Assembly: GCA_020027875.1 (NCBI GenBank)
Contig: JAHRHA010000023.1
Span: 44,305-108,304, forward strand
Origin: Micromonosporaceae bacterium
GTDB lineage: Bacteria; Actinomycetota; Actinomycetes; Mycobacteriales; Micromonosporaceae
Reading direction: 5' to 3'
DNA: 64,000 nucleotides
The notes below the pieces were generated by a model that worked only from the letters and a program-made list of their open reading frames with translations, searched no databases and was not told where the DNA came from. The position numbers and the translations under genes were made by a program. Below, piece by piece: positions 26,890 through 35,625 of the stretch (the first letter of the stretch is position 1; the number at the start of each line of letters is the position of its first letter).

Positions 26890-27693
26890 ATGTTGCACTA
26901 TGACGAACGTATGGAGTGGACAACCGAGCCCCGGGAGCTGGGCTGGTTCGCGCGGCTCGTTACGCCCGAGGGCGGCGGGCGCCCCGCGACGGCGGCGTTT
27001 GCTATCGGCATCGCCGGGGCGGCCGCGTTCGTGGCCTCGCTCGCGCTGGACTGGCAGTCGGTGACGCGGCCCGCCGGGAACCACACGTCCGTATCCACCT
27101 CGGCGCAGTCCTTCGGCGACAACATCGCGAGCGTGTTCATGCTCGGCCTGGTGTACGCAGTCGGTGGCGTCGCGCTGCTCGGCCTACTCGGCGCCGTCGT
27201 GACGAGATCGGAGCTTGCCCTGCGGCTGCGGATGCCGGCGGCGGGCGTCACGGCCGGGCTGGTTGGCGTCCTCGTGGCCGCGACTATCCGAATGCCGGAG
27301 TACCTCATGGCACAGGCGGGGTTCGGTGACCCGGGTTCGCCGGCCGTCGCTGGTGTCACGACGTCCTACCAACCGGGGATCTTCTGCGCGTACGCCGCGG
27401 TGGTGCTGCCCATGGTCGCGATCTGGCTCGCGGCCCGCCCAGCGGCCCGCGCCCTGCACGCCGCGTCCGCGGCGACCGACGCCGCGAGCGCCGGTACGGA
27501 CGACGGAACGGCCGGCGGTACGACAGAGCGTGCGATCCGCGCCGAAGCCCGACACGCGGCCGACCATACGGACGCCGCCGCCCTGTCTGAGTTTCGCCAG
27601 CACCCGGTGCGTGGCGATGGGTACCGCGGGCTGAGCGTCTCGAGCTCCGAGCCGCTCGACCTTAGCGAGAGGCCCGACGCCTTCCCGCGCTGA
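26890..27693 (+). CDS. Membrane protein with Ala-rich cytoplasmic tail, unknown function
   Basis: The 267-residue protein has membrane segments around AAFAIGIAGAAAFVASLAL, ASVFMLGLVYAVGGVALLGL, ITAGLVGVLVAATI and AYAAVVLPMVAIWLAA. An Ala/Thr-rich hydrophilic tail of about 90 residues ends SSEPLDLSERPDAFPR. I recognise no family. The GTG/TTG start region before MEWTTEPRELGW is uncertain. It sits between the Rieske gene and serS, on the same strand. Confidence 0.6.
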   Translation: MLHYDERMEWTTEPRELGWFARLVTPEGGGRPATAAFAIGIAGAAAFVASLALDWQSVTRPAGNHTSVSTSAQSFGDNIASVFMLGLVYAVGGVALLGLLGAVVTRSELALRLRMPAAGVTAGLVGVLVAATIRMPEYLMAQAGFGDPGSPAVAGVTTSYQPGIFCAYAAVVLPMVAIWLAARPAARALHAASAATDAASAGTDDGTAGGTTERAIRAEARHAADHTDAAALSEFRQHPVRGDGYRGLSVSSSEPLDLSERPDAFPR

Positions 27694-27770
27694 GCGCCGC
27701 GGGCGAAAACCGCCGGGGCCCGGCGATATCCGGGTGAGGCCCGAAGCCCGTACGGGTAGGCTCGGGGCTC

Positions 27771-29111
27771 GTGATTGATCTGCGTTTGCTCCGAGACGAC
27801 CCCGAGACGGTCCGTGCCAGTCAGCGCGCCCGGGGAGAGTCGGAGTCCCTCGTCGATGACCTGTTGCGGGCCGACGAGGAGCGCCGGTCGAGCCTGCAAC
27901 GCTTCGAGGCGTTGCGGGCCGAGCAGAAGCAGCTATCGAACCAGATGCGCGATGCGAGCGCGAGGAGCGAGCGACGATCTGCCATGCCAACCGAGCCCCG
28001 CAGTCGCGAAGCGAAAGGCGGCTCCGCGCAGGGCGACGAACGGGCGGCGCTGGCTACCCGTACAAAAGAGCTGTCGGCCGCGGTGAAGGCGGCCGAGGCC
28101 GCCGCGAACCAGGCTGAGCAGGCACTGCGCCGGGCCCATCTCGCCGTGTCGAACGTGATCGAGGAGGGTGCGCCCCCGGGGGGTGAGGAGAACTACGTCG
28201 TCCTGCGAGAGGTGGGGAGCAAGCCCGACATCACCAATCCCCGGGACCATTTGGAGCTCGGCGAACTGCTCGCTGCGATCGACGTCGAGCGCGGCGCGAA
28301 GGTCTCGGGGAGCCGGTTCTACTTTCTCACCGGCGTGGGCGCTCTGCTGCAGCTCGGGATGCTGCAGCTGGCGATCCAGCAGGCGGTGGAGTATGGCATC
28401 ACTCCGATGATCACCCCGGTGCTGGTGAAGCCGGAGTCGATGGAGGGCACGGGCTTCCTGGGTGAGCACGCGAGTGAGGTGTATCGGCTCGAGGCCGACG
28501 ACCTCTATCTCGTCGGCACATCGGAGGTGCCGCTCGCGGCGTACCACGGCAGCGAGATCCTCGACCTGCCCGCCGGCGCACCACGGCGCTACGCCGGGTG
28601 GTCGTCGTGCTTCCGTCGGGAGGCCGGCTCGTACGGCAAGGATGTGCGCGGCATAGTCCGGGTGCACCAGTTCGACAAGGTGGAGATGTTCTCATACTGC
28701 CGGCCGGAGGAGGCGCACGCGGAACATCTGCGCCTGCTCGCCTGGGAGGAGGAGATGCTCGCCAAGGTCGAGGTGCCCTACCGCGTCATCGACGTGGCGG
28801 CCGGCGACCTGGGCGTGTCGGCGGCGCGCAAATTCGACTGCGAGGCGTGGATCCCGTCGCAGGGGCGCTACCGCGAGGTGACGTCGACCTCGAACTGTAC
28901 GACGTTCCAGGCGCGCCGGCTTGGTGTGCGCTATCGCGACGACGCGGGCAGACCGCAGATCGCGGCGACCCTCAACGGCACGCTCGCGACGACGCGGTGG
29001 ATCGTGGCGATTCTGGAGAACCACCAGCAGCCCGATGGCTCGGTGGCGGTGCCGAAGGCGTTGCAGCCCTTCGTGGGCGGTCGGGACGTGCTGGAGCCGG
29101 TGGCCCGCTGA
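27771..29111 (+). CDS. serS: Seryl-tRNA synthetase with an extra segment in the coiled-coil arm
   Basis: The 446-residue enzyme charges tRNA-Ser. The class II core is intact: motif 2 around [35 protein letters not shown], the [29 protein letters not shown] region and the C-terminal motif 3 ([19 protein letters not shown]). The N-terminal tRNA-binding helices carry about 24 extra residues (roughly 62-86, 27957-28032) between NQMRDAS and [14 protein letters not shown] that typical actinobacterial SerRS lack. The GTG start at 27771 gives the canonical [14 protein letters not shown]. Confidence 0.92.
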   Translation: MIDLRLLRDDPETVRASQRARGESESLVDDLLRADEERRSSLQRFEALRAEQKQLSNQMRDASARSERRSAMPTEPRSREAKGGSAQGDERAALATRTKELSAAVKAAEAAANQAEQALRRAHLAVSNVIEEGAPPGGEENYVVLREVGSKPDITNPRDHLELGELLAAIDVERGAKVSGSRFYFLTGVGALLQLGMLQLAIQQAVEYGITPMITPVLVKPESMEGTGFLGEHASEVYRLEADDLYLVGTSEVPLAAYHGSEILDLPAGAPRRYAGWSSCFRREAGSYGKDVRGIVRVHQFDKVEMFSYCRPEEAHAEHLRLLAWEEEMLAKVEVPYRVIDVAAGDLGVSAARKFDCEAWIPSQGRYREVTSTSNCTTFQARRLGVRYRDDAGRPQIAATLNGTLATTRWIVAILENHQQPDGSVAVPKALQPFVGGRDVLEPVAR

Positions 29112-29210
29112 GACCGCACCCTGCCCGTTGGGGTGATCTTGTCGTGCCGGGCGCCCGAATGTCATGGTCAACGTGGCGTTGGCGGCGTATTGTTGCTGGC
29201 CCGCGCCCAT

Positions 29211-29245
29211 GCGGGGGACCGCATAACCCGTGCGGGGACCGCATA
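29211..29245. repeat. Short direct repeat GCGGGGACCGCATA upstream of the HAD gene
   Basis: Two near-identical units (29211-29225 and 29232-29245) lie 21 bp apart, just upstream of the Shine-Dalgarno of the HAD gene. A role as an operator is possible but unsupported. Confidence 0.35.
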
Positions 29246-29257
29246 CCAGGAGGCGGC

Positions 29258-30076
29258 ATGGGCCCAGGCGGGCTGCCGAAGCTCGTTGCGACAGATCTCG
29301 ACGGAACGTTGGTGCGAAGCGACGAGACGGTATCGGACTACTCGATCACGGTGCTGCGGAAGGTACGCGAGGCCGGTATCCCGGTCGTCGGTGTAACCGG
29401 GCGCGGCGCGCGGCTGATCGAGTTGTGCCGTCGTGACCTCCCCGAGGCGGATTTCTTCGTGCTCGCGCAGGGCGGTTACGTGTTGGACCAGCGGGACTCC
29501 GACGAGCCCCGCGTGCTGCGGCGGCAGCAGATTCCCGGCCCGGACCTGGCGAAGGCCCTCGGCCTGCTGGAGGCAGAGGTCGGGCCGTTGTCGGTGCTTG
29601 TCGAGGCGTTGGAGGATCCCCGAGCGCCACTGTGGGGCGACGCACACGTCGTGTGGCCCTACCCGGAGTGGATCCCGTTCGACCGGCTGGAGGCGCTCGC
29701 CGCCCCCGCCTATAAGGGCTTCGCCCACGCGGCCAGTCTCACCGCGGATGAGCTGCTCGCGGTGGCACGCGCGGTGATCCCGGCAGACCTGGGCACGGTC
29801 ACGCAGGCGGGTCTGGGGTACGTGGAGATCACGGCACCCGGCGTGGACAAGGCGAGCGGCCTCGCCGTCGTCGCGGCCGAGCTGGGCATCACGGCCGAGG
29901 ACGTGCTCGTCTTCGGCGACATGCCCAATGACGTGCCGATGTTCCAATGGGCTGGCTGGCGTCGGGTAGCCGTGGCGAATGCCCATCCGGAGGTGCTCGC
30001 GCTGGCCGATGAGGTCACCGCGAGCAATGACGCCGACGGGGTGGCCGCCTGGCTTGAGGCGCTGCTCTCCAGCTAA
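29258..30076 (+). CDS. HAD superfamily phosphatase (Cof-like)
   Basis: The 272-residue HAD hydrolase has motif I VATDLDGTLVRSD (nucleophile Asp and acid/base Asp), motif II in VVGVTGRGARLI and motif IV VLVFGDMPNDVPMFQWAG. The C2-type cap lies between residues about 80 and 180. Cof-like members dephosphorylate sugar phosphates or nucleotides. ATG 29258 has AGGAGG at 29248-29253. The C-terminal stop overlaps the end of the convergent Bpa gene by 4 bp. Confidence 0.88.
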   Translation: MGPGGLPKLVATDLDGTLVRSDETVSDYSITVLRKVREAGIPVVGVTGRGARLIELCRRDLPEADFFVLAQGGYVLDQRDSDEPRVLRRQQIPGPDLAKALGLLEAEVGPLSVLVEALEDPRAPLWGDAHVVWPYPEWIPFDRLEALAAPAYKGFAHAASLTADELLAVARAVIPADLGTVTQAGLGYVEITAPGVDKASGLAVVAAELGITAEDVLVFGDMPNDVPMFQWAGWRRVAVANAHPEVLALADEVTASNDADGVAAWLEALLSS

Positions 30077-30681
30077 AGGTATTGGCCGGTGCGGCCACTC
30101 TCGCCCCGCTCCTCGCCCGGCGGATGCGCGCCCGGCATGCCGGGGATGCCTGGGCCATCGGCGGGACCGGACGTGAGTGCGGGACGGCCCGTGCGCATCT
30201 GCTCCAGTTGCATTCGGGCCGCCATCTGCTGCGCCACGAGGGTTGCCTGAATGCCGTGGAAGAGACCCTCCAGCCACCCAACCAGCTGGGCCTGGGCCAT
30301 TCGCAGCTCGGCCTCGCTGGGGGTATGACCCTCCTCGAACGGCAGGGAGAGACGGTCCAGCTCGTCGACGAGTTCCGGCGCCAGGCCAGTCTCAAGCTCC
30401 AGGATCGACCTGCGGTGGATCTCGGTGAGGCGCTGCCGGGCCTTCTCGTCCAGCGGTGCGGCCTTCACCTCCTCCAGCAGCTGCTTGATCATGCTGCCGA
30501 TCCGCATGACCTTGGCGGGCTGCTCGATCAGGCGGGAGGGGTCCTCCTCCTCGCCGGATCGGCCACCGTCGGCCTCGGATGAGTCGACCTGCATCGTGCC
30601 GACCGGCCGACCGTCGGGGCCAACCACGACGACCGTGGTGGATTCCCGTGCTGGCGCGTCGGCCTGCGGGGTGTCGCTCAT
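30073..30681 (-). CDS. bpa: Bacterial proteasome activator (Bpa/PafE)
   Basis: The 202-residue protein ends in GQYL, the C-terminal motif that docks Bpa/PafE rings into the 20S proteasome gate. The body is the four-helix-bundle fold (SRLIEQPAKVMRIGSMIKQLLEEV, RLTEIHRRSILELETGLAPELVDEL, EAELRMAQAQLVGWLEGLFHGIQATLVAQQ), with disordered acidic termini. It activates ATP-independent degradation of partly unfolded proteins in actinobacteria that keep a proteasome. It stands alone. The ATG start is preceded by GGAGGATCC. Confidence 0.9.
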   Translation of the reverse strand: MSDTPQADAPARESTTVVVVGPDGRPVGTMQVDSSEADGGRSGEEEDPSRLIEQPAKVMRIGSMIKQLLEEVKAAPLDEKARQRLTEIHRRSILELETGLAPELVDELDRLSLPFEEGHTPSEAELRMAQAQLVGWLEGLFHGIQATLVAQQMAARMQLEQMRTGRPALTSGPADGPGIPGMPGAHPPGEERGESGRTGQYL

Positions 30682-30759
30682 GAGCTGGATCCTCCGTACG
30701 TGAAACGGCGTGGCTGCCTACGTGTGGCTGCGCGATCAACCCCACGATAGCGTCGCCGG

Positions 30760-31599
30760 GTGGCACGAGATTCACGCGCGGTCCTGACCAGGTGGGCACC
30801 AGCGCCGGACCTCACGGTGGCGTACGGCGTGCACCCGGACCAGGTCGCCGATGTTTGGCTGCCCAGCGCGGTGCGACGAGCCGACGCGATACGTCGTCCA
30901 ACCGTCGGTACGGGCACCGAGCGCACACCTCTGGTGCTCTTCCTGCATGGGGGATTCTGGCGTCACGAGTGGGACCGGGCCCATACCGGTCCGCTATCCG
31001 CGGCATTGGCCGGTCTCGGCTACGCCGTCGCGACCGTTGAGTACCGGCGGACCGGCGCGTCCGACGGCGGCTGGCCGGGCACGTTCGAGGATGTATCCAC
31101 GGCGGTGCGGACCGTGCCCGAGCTGGTCGCGTCCAGCGCCGGCGTGAACCCAGCGCGCGTTGTTGTGGCCGGCCACTCGGCTGGCGGGCACCTCGCCCTG
31201 TGGGCGGCGGCCGATCTTGCCCGGGAGGGTCGCGCCCCCATCGGTGTCGTTGCGCTGGCGCCCGTGGCGGACCTCCGTGCGGCGTACCAACTCGATCTTG
31301 ACGGCGGCGCGGTGACCGCCCTGCTCGGCGGTGGGCCTGATGTGGCACCGGATCATTACGCGCTGGCCGACCCGATGTCCCTGGTACCGCTGGGTGCCCG
31401 GCTCCTCCTCGTGCATGGCGCCCGCGACCTGCTCGTTCCGCCCGAATTGTCACATCGGTTCGCGGCCGCCGCGCGGGCAGCGGGGGACGACGTCGGTCTC
31501 ATTGAGCTACCTGATGCAGACCACTACGACATGATTGATCCCGAATCGCCCGCGTGGCCGGCGGTTGTCCAGGCCTTTCACGCTGTGGAACAGCCATGA
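30760..31599 (+). CDS. Alpha/beta hydrolase (kynurenine formamidase/esterase-like)
   Basis: The 279-residue alpha/beta hydrolase has the HGGFWRHEWDR oxyanion-hole motif and nucleophile elbow GHSAGGHLALWAA (catalytic Ser about residue 138). The acid is in VHGARDLLVPPE, and the catalytic His is in DADHYDMID. The HGGFW and GHSAGGH pair is typical of the kynurenine formamidase subfamily and related carboxylesterases. Substrate is unknown. GTG start at 30760. No other tryptophan-degradation gene is adjacent, so kynurenine formamidase is only one possibility. Confidence 0.82.
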   Translation: MARDSRAVLTRWAPAPDLTVAYGVHPDQVADVWLPSAVRRADAIRRPTVGTGTERTPLVLFLHGGFWRHEWDRAHTGPLSAALAGLGYAVATVEYRRTGASDGGWPGTFEDVSTAVRTVPELVASSAGVNPARVVVAGHSAGGHLALWAAADLAREGRAPIGVVALAPVADLRAAYQLDLDGGAVTALLGGGPDVAPDHYALADPMSLVPLGARLLLVHGARDLLVPPELSHRFAAAARAAGDDVGLIELPDADHYDMIDPESPAWPAVVQAFHAVEQP

Positions 31600-31707
31600 C
31601 CCTGCCGTTGACGCTCGCACGGATTCGGGGTACAACCCGTGGGGACCGGCTCGGGCAGGGCCGGTCAACCCGCCGTGTGTGGGCCCGCTGGCCTCTGGAG
31701 GAACTGA

Positions 31708-32898
31708 GTGTCGTACCTGGACCGAGCGTCCCACCTGGACCGACGGCAGGTCCTCAGGATCTTCGGCGCGATCGCGGCGGCGGGGGCGACCGGCGCGGCC
31801 GCGAGTTGCACCTCCGAGCCCGGGGGCACAGCGATGGAGGTGCCGTCCGGGCGAACGATCAGCGTTGGCCTGATTTCGCCGGCGCTGGGGCCGTACGCAA
31901 AGGTCGGCGATGACATCCAGAAGGGCTTCAAGCTCTATCTGGAGGACCACGACTACCTGCTCGGCCGCCACCACGTGGACCTGAAGACCGCCGAGGAGGG
32001 CGCCACGCCCCAGTCGGCGTCCGCGGCCGCCAAGGGGCTCCTCAAACCGGGCGTCATCGCCCTTGCCGGGGTGGCGAATCCGGCGTCCTTGACCGCGATC
32101 GCCGCCGCTGTGCAGGCGGCCAAGATCCCCCTGATCAGTTCCAATGCCTCGCCGAGCACCTTGACCTCCGCGTTCTTCATCTGGCGTGCGTCGCATGTGG
32201 AGGGTGAGGCCGGTCGGGCGCTCGCGCCGTACGCTCGTGCCGAGGGTGCGAACGCCTTCGTCCTCTACGAGGACACGCCGACCTCACGGGAGGAGGCCTC
32301 CGGTTTCAAGAAGGCTTTTGTCGATCTTGGGGGCCGCGTCGCCGGCGAGGTAACCGGCAAGGGTTCCTTCGCGGCACGACTGCAGCAGGCGAGGTCGGCC
32401 GGCGCCAACGTCATCTTCGCCGCGTACACCGGAGCCGATGCGCTGGCGCTACTCGAGGCGTACCAGGCGTCCGGACTCGATGCGAAGCTGCTCGGCCCGG
32501 GCACTCTCACCGAGACCGTCGACCTGAGCAAGCTCACCGCATTGCCGAAGAGCGTGTACACCGCGATGTACTACGCGGCGGACCTGGACAACGAGGAGAA
32601 CCGTCGCTTCGTGTCGAGCTACCACAAGGCGCACGGCGTCCAGCCAAGCGGCTTCGCGATGGCGGCGCACGACAGCGCGGCGGTGCTGGACAAGGCCCTG
32701 CGGCTGATCGACGGTGAACCAACGGCCACCGCGCTCAATCAAGCGTTCAGCCTGCTCGGCCAGATCGACAGCCCGCGCGGTAGCTGGACCTTCAACATCA
32801 ACCGCACGCCGCAGCAGAAGTGGTATCTGCGCAAGCTGCGTCGTGACGGTCAGGTGCCGGCGAATCTGCTCGACACCGACCTCGCCGTCCTCAGCTGA
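31708..32898 (+). CDS. ABC transporter substrate-binding lipoprotein (branched-chain amino acid type)
   Basis: The 396-residue protein is a type I periplasmic-binding protein of the Leu/Ile/Val family. The N-terminus has a twin-arginine-like signal (DRRQVLRIFG) leading to a lipobox AAASC at about Cys 32, so it is a Tat-exported lipoprotein. Family regions include ISVGLISPALGPYAKVGDDIQKGFKLYLED, VIALAGVANPASLTAIA and GFAMAAHDSAAVLDKAL. No permease or ATPase gene is adjacent, so it is an orphan binding protein. Its 3' end overlaps the convergent methyltransferase by 8 bp. Confidence 0.85.
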   Translation: MSYLDRASHLDRRQVLRIFGAIAAAGATGAAASCTSEPGGTAMEVPSGRTISVGLISPALGPYAKVGDDIQKGFKLYLEDHDYLLGRHHVDLKTAEEGATPQSASAAAKGLLKPGVIALAGVANPASLTAIAAAVQAAKIPLISSNASPSTLTSAFFIWRASHVEGEAGRALAPYARAEGANAFVLYEDTPTSREEASGFKKAFVDLGGRVAGEVTGKGSFAARLQQARSAGANVIFAAYTGADALALLEAYQASGLDAKLLGPGTLTETVDLSKLTALPKSVYTAMYYAADLDNEENRRFVSSYHKAHGVQPSGFAMAAHDSAAVLDKALRLIDGEPTATALNQAFSLLGQIDSPRGSWTFNINRTPQQKWYLRKLRRDGQVPANLLDTDLAVLS

Positions 32899-33799
32899 GC
32901 GTGCCCCGGCCGGGTGGCACGCCGGCCCCGTCCGGTGGCACGCCGGCCCCGTCCGTTGGCACGCCGGCCCCGTCCGTTGGCACGCCGGCCCCGTCCGTTG
33001 GCACGCCGGCCCCGTCCGTTGGCACGCCGGCCCTGCCCGGTGGCACGCCGGCCCTGCCCGATGGCACCCGGGCCACGGCGAAGACCGACTGGCCGAACGG
33101 GATCGGCAACCGGTCGAGCAACCGCGCGAGCGGCACTATCGTGCGGTCATAGGTGCGCAGTGCCCAGCCGTTGTGCGGCGTCATCCGCAGCGCCTTCACG
33201 GTCGCGTACCAGGACAGCAGCCCGACCGGATTGACGTAGCGCACCTGCTCGATCTCGAGCCCGGCGCTGGTGAGTGCGGCGCGCATGCTCGCCGTGGTGT
33301 ACCGGCGCTGGTGGCCGATCGCCAGGTCGAAGCGGGACATCGCGGAGGGGAACGCGGGCACGATGAGGATCACGGCGCCGCCGGGCCGCACCAATGCCGC
33401 CGTCGCGCGGAGCGCGCCGACATCGTCCGGGATGTGTTCGAACACGTTGAGAGACACCGCAGCGCTGTGTTGGGTGTCGCCTGCGGCACGGTAAACGCCG
33501 CCACCGTGGGGCTCTCCCAGAAGGAGGAATCGCACCGCTACCACGTCGTGGTGCGCGAACCTCTGGGTCAAGGCCGTATAACGCCCTTCATCCGCCTCTG
33601 TGGCCGTAAAGCTCTTTACGTCCGATTGCCACTCCATCGCGTAGTCGCCGGTTCCGGAGCCGATCTCGATCGGATCGTCGCCGAGGTACGGCCGCGCCAA
33701 GTCGGCCAGCCACCGCCGGTAACGGCGGGCGTCGGACAGGTCCTCCAGGACATCGGACTGCAGGCGTGAGTTTCCCGTCACGTTTGGCACGCCGTACAC
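32891..33799 (-). CDS. SAM-dependent methyltransferase with C-terminal GAGVPTD heptapeptide repeats
   Basis: The 302-residue protein has a methyltransferase core with motif I IEIGSGTGDYAMEW, acidic SFTATEADEGRY, motif IV-like VSLNVFEHIPDDV and motif VI region RPGGAVILIVPAF. The C-terminus is a run of seven heptapeptides (RAGVPPG, GAGVPTD and variants), encoded by a 21-bp minisatellite at about 32913-33068. It is divergent from a GT2 glycosyltransferase, suggesting joint work on a glycoconjugate. Start choice is uncertain: GTG at 33799 (VYGVPNVTG) is preferred, with GTG 33790 and 33781 possible. Confidence 0.75.
   Translation of the reverse strand: MYGVPNVTGNSRLQSDVLEDLSDARRYRRWLADLARPYLGDDPIEIGSGTGDYAMEWQSDVKSFTATEADEGRYTALTQRFAHHDVVAVRFLLLGEPHGGGVYRAAGDTQHSAAVSLNVFEHIPDDVGALRATAALVRPGGAVILIVPAFPSAMSRFDLAIGHQRRYTTASMRAALTSAGLEIEQVRYVNPVGLLSWYATVKALRMTPHNGWALRTYDRTIVPLARLLDRLPIPFGQSVFAVARVPSGRAGVPPGRAGVPTDGAGVPTDGAGVPTDGAGVPTDGAGVPPDGAGVPPGRGTLS
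32913..33068. repeat. 21-bp minisatellite encoding heptapeptide repeats
   Basis: About seven tandem copies of GGCACGCCGGCCCCGTCCG plus 2 nt vary mainly at GT/TT positions. It is in frame with the methyltransferase on the minus strand. Confidence 0.85.
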
Positions 33800-33862
33800 T
33801 TTGTCAGACAGCCGGCCGGTCGGTCCTCGCACCCCGCGGCCGGTCCCTGCTCTGGAGCCCAT

Positions 33863-34594
33863 GTGAAGCTGTCTATTCTTATGCCTGTCTACGACGAGCA
33901 GGCGCTCATCGCCAACGCCGTGAAACAGGCCCTTAACGTGAGCTATCCGTGTGAGATCGAGCTCGTGGTCGTCGACGACGGTAGCCGGGACGGGACGGCG
34001 GAGGTCCTCAGAGGGCTGGAGGATCCGCGGCTGAGCGTGCATGTACACGACCGCAATCGGGGCAAGGGCTCGGCGATTCAGACGGCGGCCGCCAATGCGA
34101 CTGGCGACTACATGGTCATTCTCGACGCGGACCTGGAGTACGACCCGCAGGACATCCCACGGCTGATCGACCCGGTACTCGACGGGCGCGCGACCGTGGT
34201 CTACGGCAGCCGCACCTTTGGCAGCCACAGCGCGTACTCGTTCTGGTATGTCATGGGCAATAAGGGTGTGACCACGGTTGCGAACATGATCTACAACTCC
34301 TATATCTCCGATCTCGAGACATGCTTCAAGCTCATGCCGCTCTCACTCTTCCGGTCGCTGAAGATTCGCTCGGCGGGCTTCGGGATGGAAGCCGAGATAA
34401 CCGGGAAGCTGCTGCGGCAGAAGATCCGGCCATACGAGGTGCCGATCTCGTACCGCGCGCGCACGCGCGAAGAGGGCAAGAAGATCACCTGGAAGGACGG
34501 CGTCGAAGCGCTCTGGATCCTGACCAGGGAGCGCGTGAAGAAGCCGTTGGGTGCTAAGGCAGCGAGGTCCGGTCTGCGCAAGCCCCGCCGCTGA
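33863..34594 (+). CDS. Family 2 glycosyltransferase (polyprenyl-phosphate sugar transferase-like)
   Basis: The 243-residue GT2 has a canonical N-terminus MKLSILMPVYDEQ, an IELVVVDDGSRDGT nucleotide-binding Asp pair, the DXD-like VILDADLEYDP and the acceptor region RFGS-type (YGSRTFGSHSAYSFWYVMGNKGVTTVAN). The C-terminal IRPYEVPISYRARTREEGKKITWKDG matches dolichyl-phosphate mannose synthase-like enzymes without the membrane domain. ATG at 33863, 60 bp from the divergent methyltransferase, suggests a shared promoter region. Confidence 0.88.
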   Translation: MKLSILMPVYDEQALIANAVKQALNVSYPCEIELVVVDDGSRDGTAEVLRGLEDPRLSVHVHDRNRGKGSAIQTAAANATGDYMVILDADLEYDPQDIPRLIDPVLDGRATVVYGSRTFGSHSAYSFWYVMGNKGVTTVANMIYNSYISDLETCFKLMPLSLFRSLKIRSAGFGMEAEITGKLLRQKIRPYEVPISYRARTREEGKKITWKDGVEALWILTRERVKKPLGAKAARSGLRKPRR

Positions 34595-34640
34595 CCTGAC
34601 GCGCCACCGCCATCTCCATCTCCCTTCATCTCCGCCGCGT

Positions 34641-34698
34641 CGATCTAGGGTTTAGCGACGTGTGCAGAGATCAAACAACGTCGCTAAACCCTAGATCG
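34641..34698. repeat. CGATCTAG long hairpin, copy 2 (20-bp arms, 18-nt loop)
   Basis: CGATCTAGGGTTTAGCGACG (34641-34660) pairs perfectly with 34679-34698. The 18-nt loop carries GAGATCAA at the same offset as copy 1. It separates convergent genes, and the TAG stop of the transketolase gene lies inside the right arm. Confidence 0.85.
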
Positions 34699-35620
34699 CG
34701 CCAAATTGAGCGGCGGTGGGTGCCGTGAGGTGGAGGGTGATGGCGGCGCGCAGGCTAGCTGGGTCGAGGCCGTGGGCGGCGTCGTGCTCGTCGACTGTGC
34801 CGTAGCGATGCAGGTCGGTGCGCCCGACGCCGAGGCTGAGCAGACGGTGCGGCACCGACGCGAGGGCCTGCGATACAAGATGGGCCGACGTGCCGACCAG
34901 GTAGGGCTCCACCACGACGACCGCCGCGCCCCGGTCTGCGGGTGCGGTGACCTCCCACACAAGGTCGCGCAGCCCGTCGGCGTCGAACGGTCTCGGCGTA
35001 TCGGTGTAGGCGACGGTCGCATCGAGCCCACTCGTAGCGGCGAGGACCCGGTCGAGCATGGGCCCGACCGCGACGACGACAGCCCGGTCGCCACGCCGCA
35101 CCGGGTGCAGCCGTCCATCTGTCCGGTATGGACTCTCGTTGCGTTGCTCGGCGAGTCTGATGTAGACCGGACCATCGTGTGTGGCCGCCGCTCGCAGCGC
35201 CGGGCCGACCTCGTCGGGGTGGCCCGGCACGTGCACGGTCCAATCGTCGAGAGTATCGAGCAGGGCGACGTCACCGGGGCTGTGGTGGGTTCGGCCGGAC
35301 GCCGAAGAGTCGTACGAGGCACCGACGCTCACCAGGATGGCGCCGACCCCCTGATGACCGAGGTCGAGTTTGACTTGCTCCCAGGCCCGCTCGACGAGGA
35401 ACGGGGCGTACGAGTGGGCGATCGGCCGCATTCCGGTGAGGGCGAGGCCGCCGGCAACAGTGACCATCAACTGTTCGCGGATACCGACGTTGAGCACCCG
35501 GTCGGGGTGGTCCTGGGCCGCCTGCTCGAGGGCGGCGGCGGAGATGTCGGCGAGCACGAGCGCGGTGCGTGTGTCGCCGTCGAGCAGCGCCTTGGTCTCG
35601 GTGTAGAAGGCTTCACGCAT
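34691..35620 (-). CDS. Transketolase, C-terminal subunit
   Basis: The 309-residue subunit carries the pyrimidine-binding and C-terminal transketolase domains: REAFYTETKALLDGD, LNVGIREQLMVTVAGGLALTG, HSPGDVALLDTLDDWTVHVPGHPDEVG and RLAEQRNESPYRTDGRLHPV. The catalytic Glu is in GIREQLM. It pairs with the N-terminal subunit gene ending 5 bp upstream, giving a split transketolase in place of one polypeptide of about 650 residues. ATG 35620 is preferred, since upstream codons belong to the partner's 3' end. Confidence 0.85.
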   Translation of the reverse strand: MREAFYTETKALLDGDTRTALVLADISAAALEQAAQDHPDRVLNVGIREQLMVTVAGGLALTGMRPIAHSYAPFLVERAWEQVKLDLGHQGVGAILVSVGASYDSSASGRTHHSPGDVALLDTLDDWTVHVPGHPDEVGPALRAAATHDGPVYIRLAEQRNESPYRTDGRLHPVRRGDRAVVVAVGPMLDRVLAATSGLDATVAYTDTPRPFDADGLRDLVWEVTAPADRGAAVVVVEPYLVGTSAHLVSQALASVPHRLLSLGVGRTDLHRYGTVDEHDAAHGLDPASLRAAITLHLTAPTAAQFGAI

Positions 35621-35625
35621 GGCTC

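Noticed and set aside
27694..27770. Possible T-box upstream of serS
   Set aside because: The leader is too short and lacks a T-box core and terminator.
32913..33068. Repeats that look like a CRISPR array
   Set aside because: Units are contiguous 21-bp copies with no spacers and they encode a heptapeptide.
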